Shown here: piece by piece, positions 45,399 through 52,932 of the stretch
How the letters are laid out: every line of letters starts with the position of its first letter
How positions within the stretch are numbered: position 1 is the stretch's first letter
Assembly: GCA_012520995.1 (NCBI GenBank)
Contig: JAAYNI010000008.1
Coordinates: forward strand, 1 to 54,491
Origin: Candidatus Rifleibacteriota bacterium
GTDB lineage: Bacteria > Muiribacteriota > Ozemobacteria > Ozemobacterales > Ozemobacteraceae
DNA: 54,491 nucleotides
Direction: 5' to 3'
Program-made: the position numbers and the translations under genes
Notes under the pieces: generated by a model
What the model was told of the DNA's origin: nothing
What the model saw: the letters and a program-made list of their open reading frames with translations, nothing else
Database searches by the model: none

Positions 45399-46271
45399 AT
45401 GAGAATACTTATTGTGTCTCTTTTGTTTTTCTTTTCTGTTTCGACTGCTTTTGCTGTAGAAATACCAAAATTAGCATCGGGTCAGGGGAAATTCGATTTT
45501 AGTTTCGCTGGCAAAACTATTGCGGTGTGGTATTTTATTCCGAAACAAACAAATTCCGAAACACCCATAGTCTTTGCTATGCACGGTGTTAAACGCAATG
45601 CAGATAAGTATCGCAATACTTGGCAGCCGCTAGCTCAGCAATACGGTTTTATTCTTGTTTGCCCGGAGTTTTCTGAAGCGAATTTTCCTGGTAACAATGG
45701 ATACGCAATGGGGGGTCTTTCTTATGGGCGTACAGTGCTAAACGAAGCGAGCAGTTATAATTTTATTGTGCCTATTTTTAATGAAATTAAGCATCGAACT
45801 GAAAACCGAAGTTCTGATTTTTATATTTATGGGCACTCTGCCGGCTCGCAGTTTGTGCATCGCTTTGTGTATTTCGTTCCGCACGCGCCAATCAAAATGG
45901 CTGTGGCAGCAAATTCAGGTTGGTGGACTATGCCAAACCTTAAGGTAGACTTTCCTTATGGTTTACGCGGATCTTCGCTTGACGAAGCCAGTTTGAGGAT
46001 CGCATTGCAGCGCCCGCTGGTAATACTTCTAGGCTCTAAAGACAACGATCCGAATCATCGAGAATTGCGTAAAACCAAAGAAGCTGAGGCTCAGGGACCG
46101 CATCGTTTGGCACGCGGGCACAAGTTTTTTGAAGAAGCTCAAATCAGCGCAAAAGAGCTCAATACCCATCTCGCCTGGAAACTTGGCATCGTAGATGGCG
46201 TAGCACATCAAGACAGCGGAATGTCCAAAGCCGCCGTAAAATATTTTTTTACTGATAAAATAGAAAAATAA
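45399..46271 (+). CDS. Exported alpha/beta-hydrolase (esterase/depolymerase-like)
   Basis: The 290-residue protein begins with a signal peptide (MRILIVSLLFFFSVSTAFA, cleavage before VEIP). The hydrolase core has an oxyanion-type FAMHGV, nucleophile elbow GHSAGS with the Ser at its centre, and a candidate catalytic His in GVAHQDSG near the C-terminus. It resembles PHB-depolymerase/esterase-like exported proteins; the substrate is unknown. No good Shine-Dalgarno precedes the ATG, and the frame extends back into the preceding gene, so an earlier start is possible but would bury the signal peptide. Confidence 0.78.
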   Translation: MRILIVSLLFFFSVSTAFAVEIPKLASGQGKFDFSFAGKTIAVWYFIPKQTNSETPIVFAMHGVKRNADKYRNTWQPLAQQYGFILVCPEFSEANFPGNNGYAMGGLSYGRTVLNEASSYNFIVPIFNEIKHRTENRSSDFYIYGHSAGSQFVHRFVYFVPHAPIKMAVAANSGWWTMPNLKVDFPYGLRGSSLDEASLRIALQRPLVILLGSKDNDPNHRELRKTKEAEAQGPHRLARGHKFFEEAQISAKELNTHLAWKLGIVDGVAHQDSGMSKAAVKYFFTDKIEK

Positions 46272-46363
46272 AGCAAAAATCATTGATCGTATTTTTTGCT
46301 AACATGGGACACAGAAAACTGTATATGAGCATTTATTAAAATATTTAGTTAGGGAGCAAAATT

Positions 46364-47227
46364 ATGAGCGAAAATTGCAAGCAAAATTGTAGCAGTTGTT
46401 CTGAAAAATGTACAGATAGAAAAGAAGCACAAACAGACTTTCATATAAAACTGCATGAGATGAGCGATGTTAAAAGAGTCATTGGCATAGTCAGCGGCAA
46501 AGGAGGTGTCGGTAAATCACTTGTTACTTCCATGCTTGCAGTCACAATGAATAAAAAGGGTTATCACACTGCTATTCTTGATGCGGATGTTACAGGACCT
46601 TCAATTCCAAAGGCTTTTGGCATCAAGGAAAAAGCCATGGGAAATGAGTTCGGCTTATTGCCTGTTAAAACAAAGACCGGAATAGATATTATGTCCGTTA
46701 ACTTGCTTTTGGAAAACGACTCTGATCCTGTTATCTGGAGAGGACCGATAATTGCCAATGCAGTGCAACAGTTTTGGAAAGATGTCATCTGGGATAATGT
46801 GGATTATATGTTCATAGATATGCCTCCTGGCACCGGAGATGTTCCTATTACAGTATTTCAATCCATTCCGGTTGATGGAATTATCGTTGCAACATCTCCG
46901 CAGGAGCTTGTTTCGATGATTGTTTCAAAGGCTGTCAATATGGCTGAAAAGATGAATATTCCAATTATCGGTTTGGTTGAAAACATGTCTTATTTCAAAT
47001 GCCCTGATAACGGCAAGGACTATCAGATATTTGGTGAAAGCCATATTGAAAAAATTGCCGATGAACATAATTTAAAAGTGCTTGCTAAAATACCAATTGA
47101 TCCTAAAATTGCGAAAGCATGTGACGAGGGGATTATAGAGCTTTTTGACGGTAATTGGTTTGAGCCGGTTGTAGAAATATTAGAAAAAATAGGGGAAAAT
47201 TCAAATCTCAAGAATTGCTGCGGCTAG
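46364..47227 (+). CDS. Mrp/NBP35-family iron-sulfur P-loop ATPase
   Basis: The 287-residue protein has the deviant Walker A GKGGVGKS (45-52), DADVTGPSIP, and the Mrp signature DMPPGTGD. Family members are ApbC/NBP35 scaffolds that insert or carry Fe-S clusters. The N-terminus has four Cys (C5, C9, C12, C16) like the NBP35 cluster-binding extension. The usual C-terminal CxxC is reduced to a single C213 in KCPDNGK, and the protein ends CCG. GGGAG precedes the ATG. It follows the hydrolase by 92 nt and is followed directly by repeat module C. Confidence 0.88.
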   Translation: MSENCKQNCSSCSEKCTDRKEAQTDFHIKLHEMSDVKRVIGIVSGKGGVGKSLVTSMLAVTMNKKGYHTAILDADVTGPSIPKAFGIKEKAMGNEFGLLPVKTKTGIDIMSVNLLLENDSDPVIWRGPIIANAVQQFWKDVIWDNVDYMFIDMPPGTGDVPITVFQSIPVDGIIVATSPQELVSMIVSKAVNMAEKMNIPIIGLVENMSYFKCPDNGKDYQIFGESHIEKIADEHNLKVLAKIPIDPKIAKACDEGIIELFDGNWFEPVVEILEKIGENSNLKNCCG

Positions 47228-47234
47228 CGAAGAA

Positions 47235-47381
47235 TTGCTATCGTAAAGTTCCTTATACCAAACGACGCGGCAAGTAAAAATTTTATTTGTATTGAAGGCA
47301 GAAAATCGGATAGTAAATGAATTCTTTAAAGAGAATTCATTTACGGGTAAGTCAAAGGTTAAGAACAGGGGTTTGCAAGTT
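47235..47381 (+). repeat. Structured repeat module C, copy 1
   Basis: Hairpin GTAAATGAATTCT (47313-47325) with AGAATTCATTTAC (47332-47344), perfect 13 bp around a 6-nt loop. TTGCTATC (47235-47242) can alternatively pair with GATAGTAA (47309-47316), with one wobble. The second copy is at 49689-49827. Confidence 0.7.
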
Positions 47382-47447
47382 CGCTTGTGCAAACAGCAGT
47401 CAAAAACCAGCAGTTTTCGGCAGTGAAAAACCAGCAGATTTTTGGAT

Positions 47448-47730
47448 AAAAATTGAATAAAATCTTGGCTATGCGATGAACTAATATTTTACTCAGGTCT
47501 CAGATTCAAAGATGTATTCAGCAAACATTGCTCAACAGCAGATTAGTGAGCTATTTGGCCAGTATCTTAAAGCATTTGTTGGTTTCGGTTTTGTAGCAAA
47601 CGCCGTAAGTGAAAATATTTATATTTTTACTGGGTCGCTGATTAAGAGACAGAGAGAGCAAATTTATTTGGTCGTTCTGTTTCTTAATCAGAGACAGAGT
47701 AACATTAGATTCGATGAAAGATAATGTTAT
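47448..47730 (+). repeat. Structured repeat module A, copy 2
   Basis: The body matches 38460-38660 almost throughout. The late stem CTGATTAAGAGACAG (47638-47652) pairs with CTGTTTCTTAATCAG (47677-47691) with one wobble. A near-palindrome AGTGAAAATAT...ATATTTTTACT precedes it, and TAACATT...AATGTTA closes the element. The 70-codon frame in this copy is not conserved in copy 1. Confidence 0.7.
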
Positions 47731-47920
47731 GTTCATCTGCGTAATCTGCGGATATATTGTCCTAAAAAGGTATTTCGGCAGTTCTTCCGTGTATTCCGTG
47801 TGGTCTGTGGTAGATAAAGGTTTTGGAGTTTTTTCGGTTCTTTTTCGTACCTTTCGTGTTTTTCGTGGTTAGAAATGTCCTCGGTTTTTTCTGCTGGTTT
47901 TGCTGTTTTAGCTGCGTGTC

Positions 47921-47955
47921 TTTACAGTTTTGCTTTAAATGATTATAATTAAAGC
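47921..47955 (+). promoter_or_regulatory. Promoter with overlapping inverted repeat for the AbiE pair
   Basis: TTTACA (47921-47926), a 17-nt spacer and TATAAT (47944-47949) form a strong sigma70-type promoter. GCTTTAA (47932-47938) and TTAAAGC (47949-47955) are perfect inverted arms centred on the -10 box, as expected for an autoregulatory operator. The start codon is 20 nt further. Confidence 0.55.
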
Positions 47956-47975
47956 GATGATGTTAGGATCGGGCT

Positions 47976-48563
47976 ATGCAAATATTGAAAGACTATTTTG
48001 AAGAAAATCCTGTGATTACAAACAAAGCTGCCGAAAAGTTGGGAGTAGGGCGGCATGTGCTTGCTGCTTTGGCGAAAGAAGGCAAAATCGAAAGAATAAG
48101 ACCTGGGGTTTATCAAAAGGCGGACGAGATTATTGACGATTTCGTTTTGATAGCATCAAACAGCGACAGGATAATTTTTTCACATCAAACAGCACTTTAT
48201 TTGCATGATTTGTCAGACCGTGTACCCAATATTTTTCATATTTCCGTGCCTCAGGGCTACAATGCGACTCATATCAAAAAAAGATACGAAAACTTGCAAA
48301 TACGTTATGTGAAAAAAGAACTCCATGCTGTAGGCAAAACTCAAATCAGAACGCCCTTAGGCAATCTTGTCCAAGTCTATGATCCGGAAAGGTGCATTTG
48401 CGATATTATCTCGGACAGAGAAAAAATTGATAAGCAAATCTTCACGGAAGCTATTGCCAAGTATTTTAAGCTCAAAGCCAAGGACTTGAGACGGCTCATC
48501 AAATACAGCAGACAATTCGGCATAGAAGATGAAGCAAGACGCTACATAGAGGTGCTTTCATGA
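47976..48563 (+). CDS. AbiEi-family antitoxin (type IV TA) with winged helix
   Basis: The 195-residue protein has an N-terminal winged-helix region (NPVITNKAAEKLGVGRHVLAALAKEGKIERIRPGVYQ), followed by the AbiEi-type domain (FSHQTALYLHDLSDRVPNIFHISVPQGYN, then LVQVYDPERCICDII). AbiEi proteins repress their own promoter and counter the AbiEii nucleotidyltransferase toxin. The 4-nt ATGA overlap with the toxin gene and the palindrome over the promoter support that assignment. AGGATCGG precedes the ATG. Confidence 0.85.
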   Translation: MQILKDYFEENPVITNKAAEKLGVGRHVLAALAKEGKIERIRPGVYQKADEIIDDFVLIASNSDRIIFSHQTALYLHDLSDRVPNIFHISVPQGYNATHIKKRYENLQIRYVKKELHAVGKTQIRTPLGNLVQVYDPERCICDIISDREKIDKQIFTEAIAKYFKLKAKDLRRLIKYSRQFGIEDEARRYIEVLS

Positions 48564-49399
48564 TTTCAATAGAAAGCATAAAAGGAAAAATAAGAAATCT
48601 GGCTAAAGAGAGCAATTTGAGCACTCAAGAACTTTTGCAAATGTATTTTTTTGAGAGGCTGCTTGAAAGAATTTCCAAATCAAAATACAAGATGAATTTT
48701 GTCGTTAAAGGCGGACTTTTGATATCAAGTATTATTGGGGTTCAAAACAGAACTACCATGGATATGGATGCATCCGTTAAGGGGATAGCTTTAAAAGAAG
48801 AAAAAATCAAAGAAGCTGTGGATGAAATTCTAAGTATAGAAATTGCTGACGGTATAACATTTGAAGCAACTGGCCTGGAATATATCAGAGAAGCTGATGA
48901 ATATGATAATTTCAGAGTTTCTTTGCTTGCTAAGACAGGAAAAACCAAAAATCCTATGAAAATGGATATCACAACTGGTGATCCGATCACGCCAAAAGCT
49001 GTTCTCTATAAATATCCCTGCATTTTTCATGAAGAGGATATAGAAGTTTTGGCTTATCCCATTGAAACCATTATTGCTGAGAAATATGAAACTGTAATCA
49101 GAAGAAATATTGCAACGACCAGAATGAGAGATTTTTACGATATCTATGTACTTTTCAAGGCAAAGGAAAAAGAAATAAGTTTTGAAATCCTCAAGACAGC
49201 AATCATTCAAACTGCAACGAAGCGGGGAAGCTTGGAGATTATAGAAAAGCCTGAAGAAATATTAAAAGATATCAGAGAGTACAGCCATCTCAAGGATTTA
49301 TGGGAAGTGTATGCCAAAGAAAACAGATACGTCGGAGACTTGCACTTTGAAGAGGTTCTTGAAGTCTTAGTCTCACTTGCTGCGAAAATTAGCATTTAG
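48560..49399 (+). CDS. AbiEii/AbiGii nucleotidyltransferase toxin
   Basis: The 279-residue protein has the family features: VVKGGLLISS (residues 48-57) and the metal-binding TTMDMDASVKG with D68 and D70. The C-terminal half has YPIETIIAEKYE and RMRDFYDIYVL, conserved in AbiEii-like enzymes. These toxins transfer nucleotides to tRNA or other targets and arrest growth; phage defence by abortive infection is known for some. It is translationally coupled to the antitoxin. Active-site residues look intact, so the toxin is probably functional. Confidence 0.87.
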   Translation: MISIESIKGKIRNLAKESNLSTQELLQMYFFERLLERISKSKYKMNFVVKGGLLISSIIGVQNRTTMDMDASVKGIALKEEKIKEAVDEILSIEIADGITFEATGLEYIREADEYDNFRVSLLAKTGKTKNPMKMDITTGDPITPKAVLYKYPCIFHEEDIEVLAYPIETIIAEKYETVIRRNIATTRMRDFYDIYVLFKAKEKEISFEILKTAIIQTATKRGSLEIIEKPEEILKDIREYSHLKDLWEVYAKENRYVGDLHFEEVLEVLVSLAAKISI

Positions 49400-49503
49400 C
49401 AGTTTTGAAAAACGCCTTGTTTTAGTTTTTTATAGTTATTACCTCTTGGTTTGGAAGAACGATTGACTAAAAAGTCGTTTTTCTCTATACTGTTAGTTGA
49501 CAG

Positions 49504-49563
49504 TGCCCACCACGCATAAGGTTTAAAAAACACTGCGGACCGCGGTGGGACATTTTCTTTTTA
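49504..49563 (+). terminator. Probable terminator of the AbiE operon
   Basis: CCCACC (49506-49511) can pair with GGTGGG (49544-49549). Alternatively, CACTGCG-GAC-CGCGGTG (49531-49547) forms a 7-bp stem with one wobble. Both are followed by ACATTTTCTTTTT. Confidence 0.45.
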
Positions 49564-49688
49564 GAGATTGAAAGCATCTCTGTTTTGCCTTGAACTCTGG
49601 TTTTTTCTTTTTGACACTCTACATTTCACACTTTACATTATCAAATCTCGCTGTTGCTGCTACCTGATATCTCTTATCTCTTATACGA

Positions 49689-49827
49689 TTTGCTATCGTA
49701 AAGTTCGCTAAAACCAAACGAGGCAAGTTAAAAAAGGTGTTTTAAGAAAAAAATCGGATAGCAAATGAATTCTTCGCAGAGAATTCATTTGCGGGTAAGT
49801 CACAGGTTAAGAACAGGGGTTGGCAAG
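49689..49827 (+). repeat. Structured repeat module C, copy 2
   Basis: Hairpin GCAAATGAATTCT (49761-49773) with AGAATTCATTTGC (49780-49792), perfect 13 bp. Relative to copy 1, the second base pair has changed from T-A to C-G on both arms. TTTGCTATC (49689-49697) can alternatively pair with GATAGCAAA (49757-49765), perfect 9 bp. Confidence 0.75.
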
Positions 49828-49989
49828 TTTACATTCAGCTTATGTTTTTGAGATTTCTGTTCGGCTGTTTTGAGGATAAAAATTGAATAAAATCTTATAG
49901 AATGCAATGAAATAAGATTTTACTCAGGTTTCATATTCAAAGAGGTGCTCAGCGAAATATGATTAATTAGGAGTTAGAGGTTTCTTGAA

Positions 49990-50124
49990 GCAAACGAGCC
50001 AAGTTAAAATTATATTTTTACGGGAGGATCTGCTTGAAGCTAGATATTTAGAAAGCTTGCTTAGTAAATATCTAGCTTTAAGAAGAGACTCTGGCAGACA
50101 TTCACTCGAATGTTGCTCGTTTGC
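49990..50124 (+). repeat. Structured repeat module B, copy 2
   Basis: Outer arms GCAAACGAGC (49990-49999) and GCTCGTTTGC (50115-50124) pair perfectly. Inner 13-bp stem AGCTAGATATTTA / TAAATATCTAGCT at 50038-50050 and 50065-50077. The G-C pair here is the G-T wobble in copy 1. Confidence 0.75.
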
Positions 50125-50406
50125 TTAGAAGAATAATGTTTTATTTCGTTTGGTTCTTTATCGGTCCTCCATCTGTGACCATCTGCGTAATCTGCGGATA
50201 TATTGTCCTAAAAAGGTATTTCGGCAGTTCTTCCGTGTATTCTGTGTGTTCTGTGGTTTAATAAATGTTTTTGGAGTTTTTTCGGTTCTTTTTCGTGTAT
50301 TTCTTGCTTTCAAAAAGGTTTTGTTTCAGGCTTGCTCAAATTTCCGGTATCAGGTTAAACTAATCATAAGACAGATATAAACAAACTTGAGAGGACAAAC
50401 AACAAC

Positions 50407-51567
50407 ATGACTGGAGAAACGTCACATTTGCGGCGGGATATGCGTGTTGCTTATAAAAGACTGAAAGCTAACCCTGAACTTGATACCGTCACATATGAAA
50501 ATGCCTTGGCTTTCTTGGTCTACTTAAGCATCTTTAATGCTCAAAAAAAATATGCATCCACATTGCTTTGTCTGCAAGCCTTTTTTGATCTTCAAACTGA
50601 AAATTTGAAGAAACAGTTGAAGCAAAAACTTGATGGGGCACTAAAATACGTTGAAGCTATGAAATTTTCCAAGGCAGAGGCAGAAGCTTGGGTTAATAAT
50701 GTAAAGGAGCAGAATGAGAAAACACTAAGCAATTTCATGGAACAATATAAAATCAATCTTAAGCTTTTTGATTGCAAGATTAATAAAGACAACAAGATAG
50801 TTTGTGATTATACATATTTGCGAGAAGTTGTAGAAAAACTTCGAAATATAAAAATTAAAGACCAAACAATCGAAATTTTTCCTGTCGAAGAAATTCGAAT
50901 AATTTATTCAAAGCTCGGAATAACCAAATATGCTGATAAATATTTGAATGATTTTGATTTTGTGTCCAATGGAACCTATTATCATGCCAATAAACCGTTA
51001 GGAACGCTTATCTCAGAAGACTCTACTTATGAAACGGACGTAATCAAGGTTAAAAACAGAGGCGGTCTGGCAGTGCTTGAAAGCGGCATTGTAAATATGG
51101 GACTCACTCCCGCTAATGGTGAGAATGAAATCAAAAAATATTTTCAAGAAGTTTTAAATTCAGAGTTGGATATTCCTGAGTTGCAAGCTAATGACAAGGT
51201 TTTTGAGTTTATAGGCGGCGGAGCTCTTCTAATTTGCAACGGACAACCTGTTAGCGGGTTAGAGCTATATGAAAAACAAAAATTCGATCAAGGCACAGAA
51301 AATGAAAATGGCTTTGAATCCAGCCAGCTACAAAGAGAAGCTCCACGAATAATGTTCGCAAAATATAATGAAATTCTCTTTTTTATTTATACGGAAATTC
51401 CTCCAAAAAAGATTCAAAAAATACTTAAAGATGAAGGCTTTTCTGATCTTATATGCTTTGACGGCGGCAATGCATTTTATTTGAAAAGCAAGATTGACAA
51501 TATTTCTACAAAAGAAGTAGCTAATCCGAGCGGATTTGCTGTAAGGGTGATGAAATATGAAGAATAA
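50407..51567 (+). CDS. Protein with phosphodiester-glycosidase (NAGPA)-like C-terminal domain
   Basis: The 386-residue protein has a helical N-terminal half (to about 170) of no recognised type. Its C-terminal half resembles NAGPA-family phosphodiester glycosidases in order of motifs: SNGTYYHANKPLGTLIS, GGALLICNGQPV, PRIMFAKYNEILFFIY and the terminal ICFDGGNAFYL, which corresponds to the family's LDGGGS. No signal peptide is apparent. A GAGAGG site lies 12 nt before the ATG. It overlaps the next gene by 11 nt, so the two are coupled. The domain call rests on motif resemblance only; if it is wrong, the protein is of unknown function. Confidence 0.6.
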   Translation: MTGETSHLRRDMRVAYKRLKANPELDTVTYENALAFLVYLSIFNAQKKYASTLLCLQAFFDLQTENLKKQLKQKLDGALKYVEAMKFSKAEAEAWVNNVKEQNEKTLSNFMEQYKINLKLFDCKINKDNKIVCDYTYLREVVEKLRNIKIKDQTIEIFPVEEIRIIYSKLGITKYADKYLNDFDFVSNGTYYHANKPLGTLISEDSTYETDVIKVKNRGGLAVLESGIVNMGLTPANGENEIKKYFQEVLNSELDIPELQANDKVFEFIGGGALLICNGQPVSGLELYEKQKFDQGTENENGFESSQLQREAPRIMFAKYNEILFFIYTEIPPKKIQKILKDEGFSDLICFDGGNAFYLKSKIDNISTKEVANPSGFAVRVMKYEE

Positions 51568-52477
51568 TTCTATGAAATGGCTGATGTTTTTTTGTTTCTG
51601 GATTACCATGTGTCCATTTTGTTTCTCAAAAGAATTAGAAAGAGAATACATAAGCATAGACGAAAGATACGCTATAGAAATGGTAAGAATTCCTGCTGGC
51701 ACCTTTGAATCTTCAGTTTCTTTCCTTAGGAAGCTTCCTCCGGAAGAAGTAAGGCTAACGAAGGATTTTTATATAGGCGCATATGAAATCACCCAAGGGC
51801 AATGGCTTGCCATAATGAAAGAATGGCCGATAGACGAGTATTTATCGGATGATTTCCGTGCTCCGCAGTATGAACTTGACGGAGAGCTTTATGCTGCTCC
51901 TGCCACAGAAATAGGCATAGGCGATGATTATCCAGTTTTTTCAGTATTATTCGATGATGTTGCAACATTTTGCAATTTGCTAAGTGTGCGCAATGGTCTT
52001 AAGCCTTGTTACAGCTGGGATGAAAACGGCTATGTTGTCTGGGATGAAACTGCAGACGGTTTCAGATTGCCTACATGTGCAGAATGGGAATATGCTGCCG
52101 GTTGCGGCACATGTAAAACCCGATATTACTGGGGCGATGAAATGGACCTCAGGTATGCACATTCTTATATGGACATTGAACCTCGAACTAGTCCGCATTT
52201 AATCAGAGTGGGGCAAAAGTTGCCCAATAATTGGGGACTTTATGATATGGCTGGAAATGTTTGCGAATGGTGCTGGGATCCTAATAGCGGCAAAAGAGGG
52301 GATGTTTTGAGGGACGGCGTTTACATAGATCCGAAGGGCGACAAGAACACGGCTGATATGAAATTTAGGGCACTAATGGATTTATATGGCGGTATTCATA
52401 GAGGCCGAGTTGGATGGAATCGTGTTGATATAAACTTTTGGGAACAGGGCTTCAGAATCGCCAGAACCGTGCACTAA
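51557..52477 (+). CDS. Exported formylglycine-generating-enzyme (SUMF1)-like protein
   Basis: The 306-residue protein has a signal peptide-like N-terminus (KWLMFFCFWITMCPFCFS) and an FGE-sulfatase/C-type-lectin-like fold: VRIPAGTF, YIGAYEITQGQWLAIM, FRLPTCAEWEYAA, GLYDMAGNVCEWCWD and the ending GFRIAR. Family members modify sulfatases or serve as structural or sensory domains; the catalytic Cys pair of true FGE is not evident. AAGGGTGA precedes ATG 51557, inside the end of the NAGPA-like gene. It converges on and overlaps the DUF2442 gene by 4 nt. Confidence 0.85.
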   Translation: MKNNSMKWLMFFCFWITMCPFCFSKELEREYISIDERYAIEMVRIPAGTFESSVSFLRKLPPEEVRLTKDFYIGAYEITQGQWLAIMKEWPIDEYLSDDFRAPQYELDGELYAAPATEIGIGDDYPVFSVLFDDVATFCNLLSVRNGLKPCYSWDENGYVVWDETADGFRLPTCAEWEYAAGCGTCKTRYYWGDEMDLRYAHSYMDIEPRTSPHLIRVGQKLPNNWGLYDMAGNVCEWCWDPNSGKRGDVLRDGVYIDPKGDKNTADMKFRALMDLYGGIHRGRVGWNRVDINFWEQGFRIARTVH

Positions 52478-52920
52478 TCCCTACACCCTGCTTTCGGCAT
52501 GCCATATTCTCGCTTCATGGCTTTTATGGAAATGACCCACTGCTTTCCAAATTTACAGGCATCTACGCCGTTGATAAGCTTGCCGTAAGCTATCGCCTTG
52601 CGAAGCGTGCTTTCGTTCAGACCCCAAAGTTGGGTGGCATCGGTAAATGCCATAAGACCGTCAAAAGGTGTTTCAACCGTCTCGCCGTTTGCAAATAGCT
52701 CATCGCAGGAGAGGTCGAGAGCATCATTCCAGATTATGCCGTAACCGCCTGTGTCGACTTCAACACTGGAAAACAGCTCTGGTGCATTCTTCAAGGCCTG
52801 AAAAGACGGCCATTTTGCAAACAAGGGCTTTACGTCATAGATTTTTGTTACGCCCTCTGCGAACTGTACACAAAGGCGATAGTCCGGCAGAGCGTTAACA
52901 GCTTTTATCTTATGAAACAT
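52474..52920 (-). CDS. DUF2442 protein with helix-turn-helix (putative antitoxin)
   Basis: The 148-residue protein has an N-terminal DUF2442 region (NALPDYRLCVQFAEGVTKIYDVKPLF). A C-terminal DNA-binding-like segment includes LWGLNESTLRKAIAYGKLI and KQWVI, like excisionase/MerR-type helix-turn-helix proteins. AAGGAG precedes the ATG. It is 12 nt downstream of the DUF4160 gene on the same strand. DUF4160-DUF2442 pairs are common in accessory DNA; a toxin-antitoxin role is plausible but not shown. Confidence 0.8.
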   Translation of the reverse strand: MFHKIKAVNALPDYRLCVQFAEGVTKIYDVKPLFAKWPSFQALKNAPELFSSVEVDTGGYGIIWNDALDLSCDELFANGETVETPFDGLMAFTDATQLWGLNESTLRKAIAYGKLINGVDACKFGKQWVISIKAMKREYGMPKAGCRD

Positions 52921-52932
52921 TGAATTAACTCC

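Larger units (their letters stand above)
47228..47920. repeat. Repeat island: modules C and A plus dispersed words
   Basis: No credible gene. In order it holds module C copy 1 (47235-47381), a GTTTGCAAG-TTCG-CTTGTGCAAAC hairpin (47371-47394), two direct copies of a CAGTSAAAAACCAGCAG-type unit (47397-47420 and 47421-47445), module A copy 2 (47448-47730), then words of the ATCTGCGTAATCTGCGGAT, CCGTGTATTCCGTGTG and TTTCGTGTTTTTCGTGG types up to about 47883. The order is the same as in the islands at 38380 and 49687. Confidence 0.7.
49564..50406. repeat. Repeat island: module C, 5' hairpin of A, module B and dispersed words
   Basis: No gene. Module C copy 2 (49689-49827) is followed by the A-type opening hairpin (TAAAATCTTA 49888-49897, TAAGATTTTA 49913-49922), then module B copy 2 (49990-50124), then ATCTGCGTAATCTGCGGAT, CCGTGTATTCTGTGTG and TTTCGTG-type words to about 50310. 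The block from about 50180 to 50260 is almost the same as 47737-47815. Confidence 0.7.

Noticed and set aside
47512-47724. 70-codon frame inside module A that reads like a plausible small protein
   Set aside because: The sister copy at 38450-38650 has an in-frame TAG and a one-base deletion, while nucleotide-level stems are kept. Non-coding structure is the better explanation.
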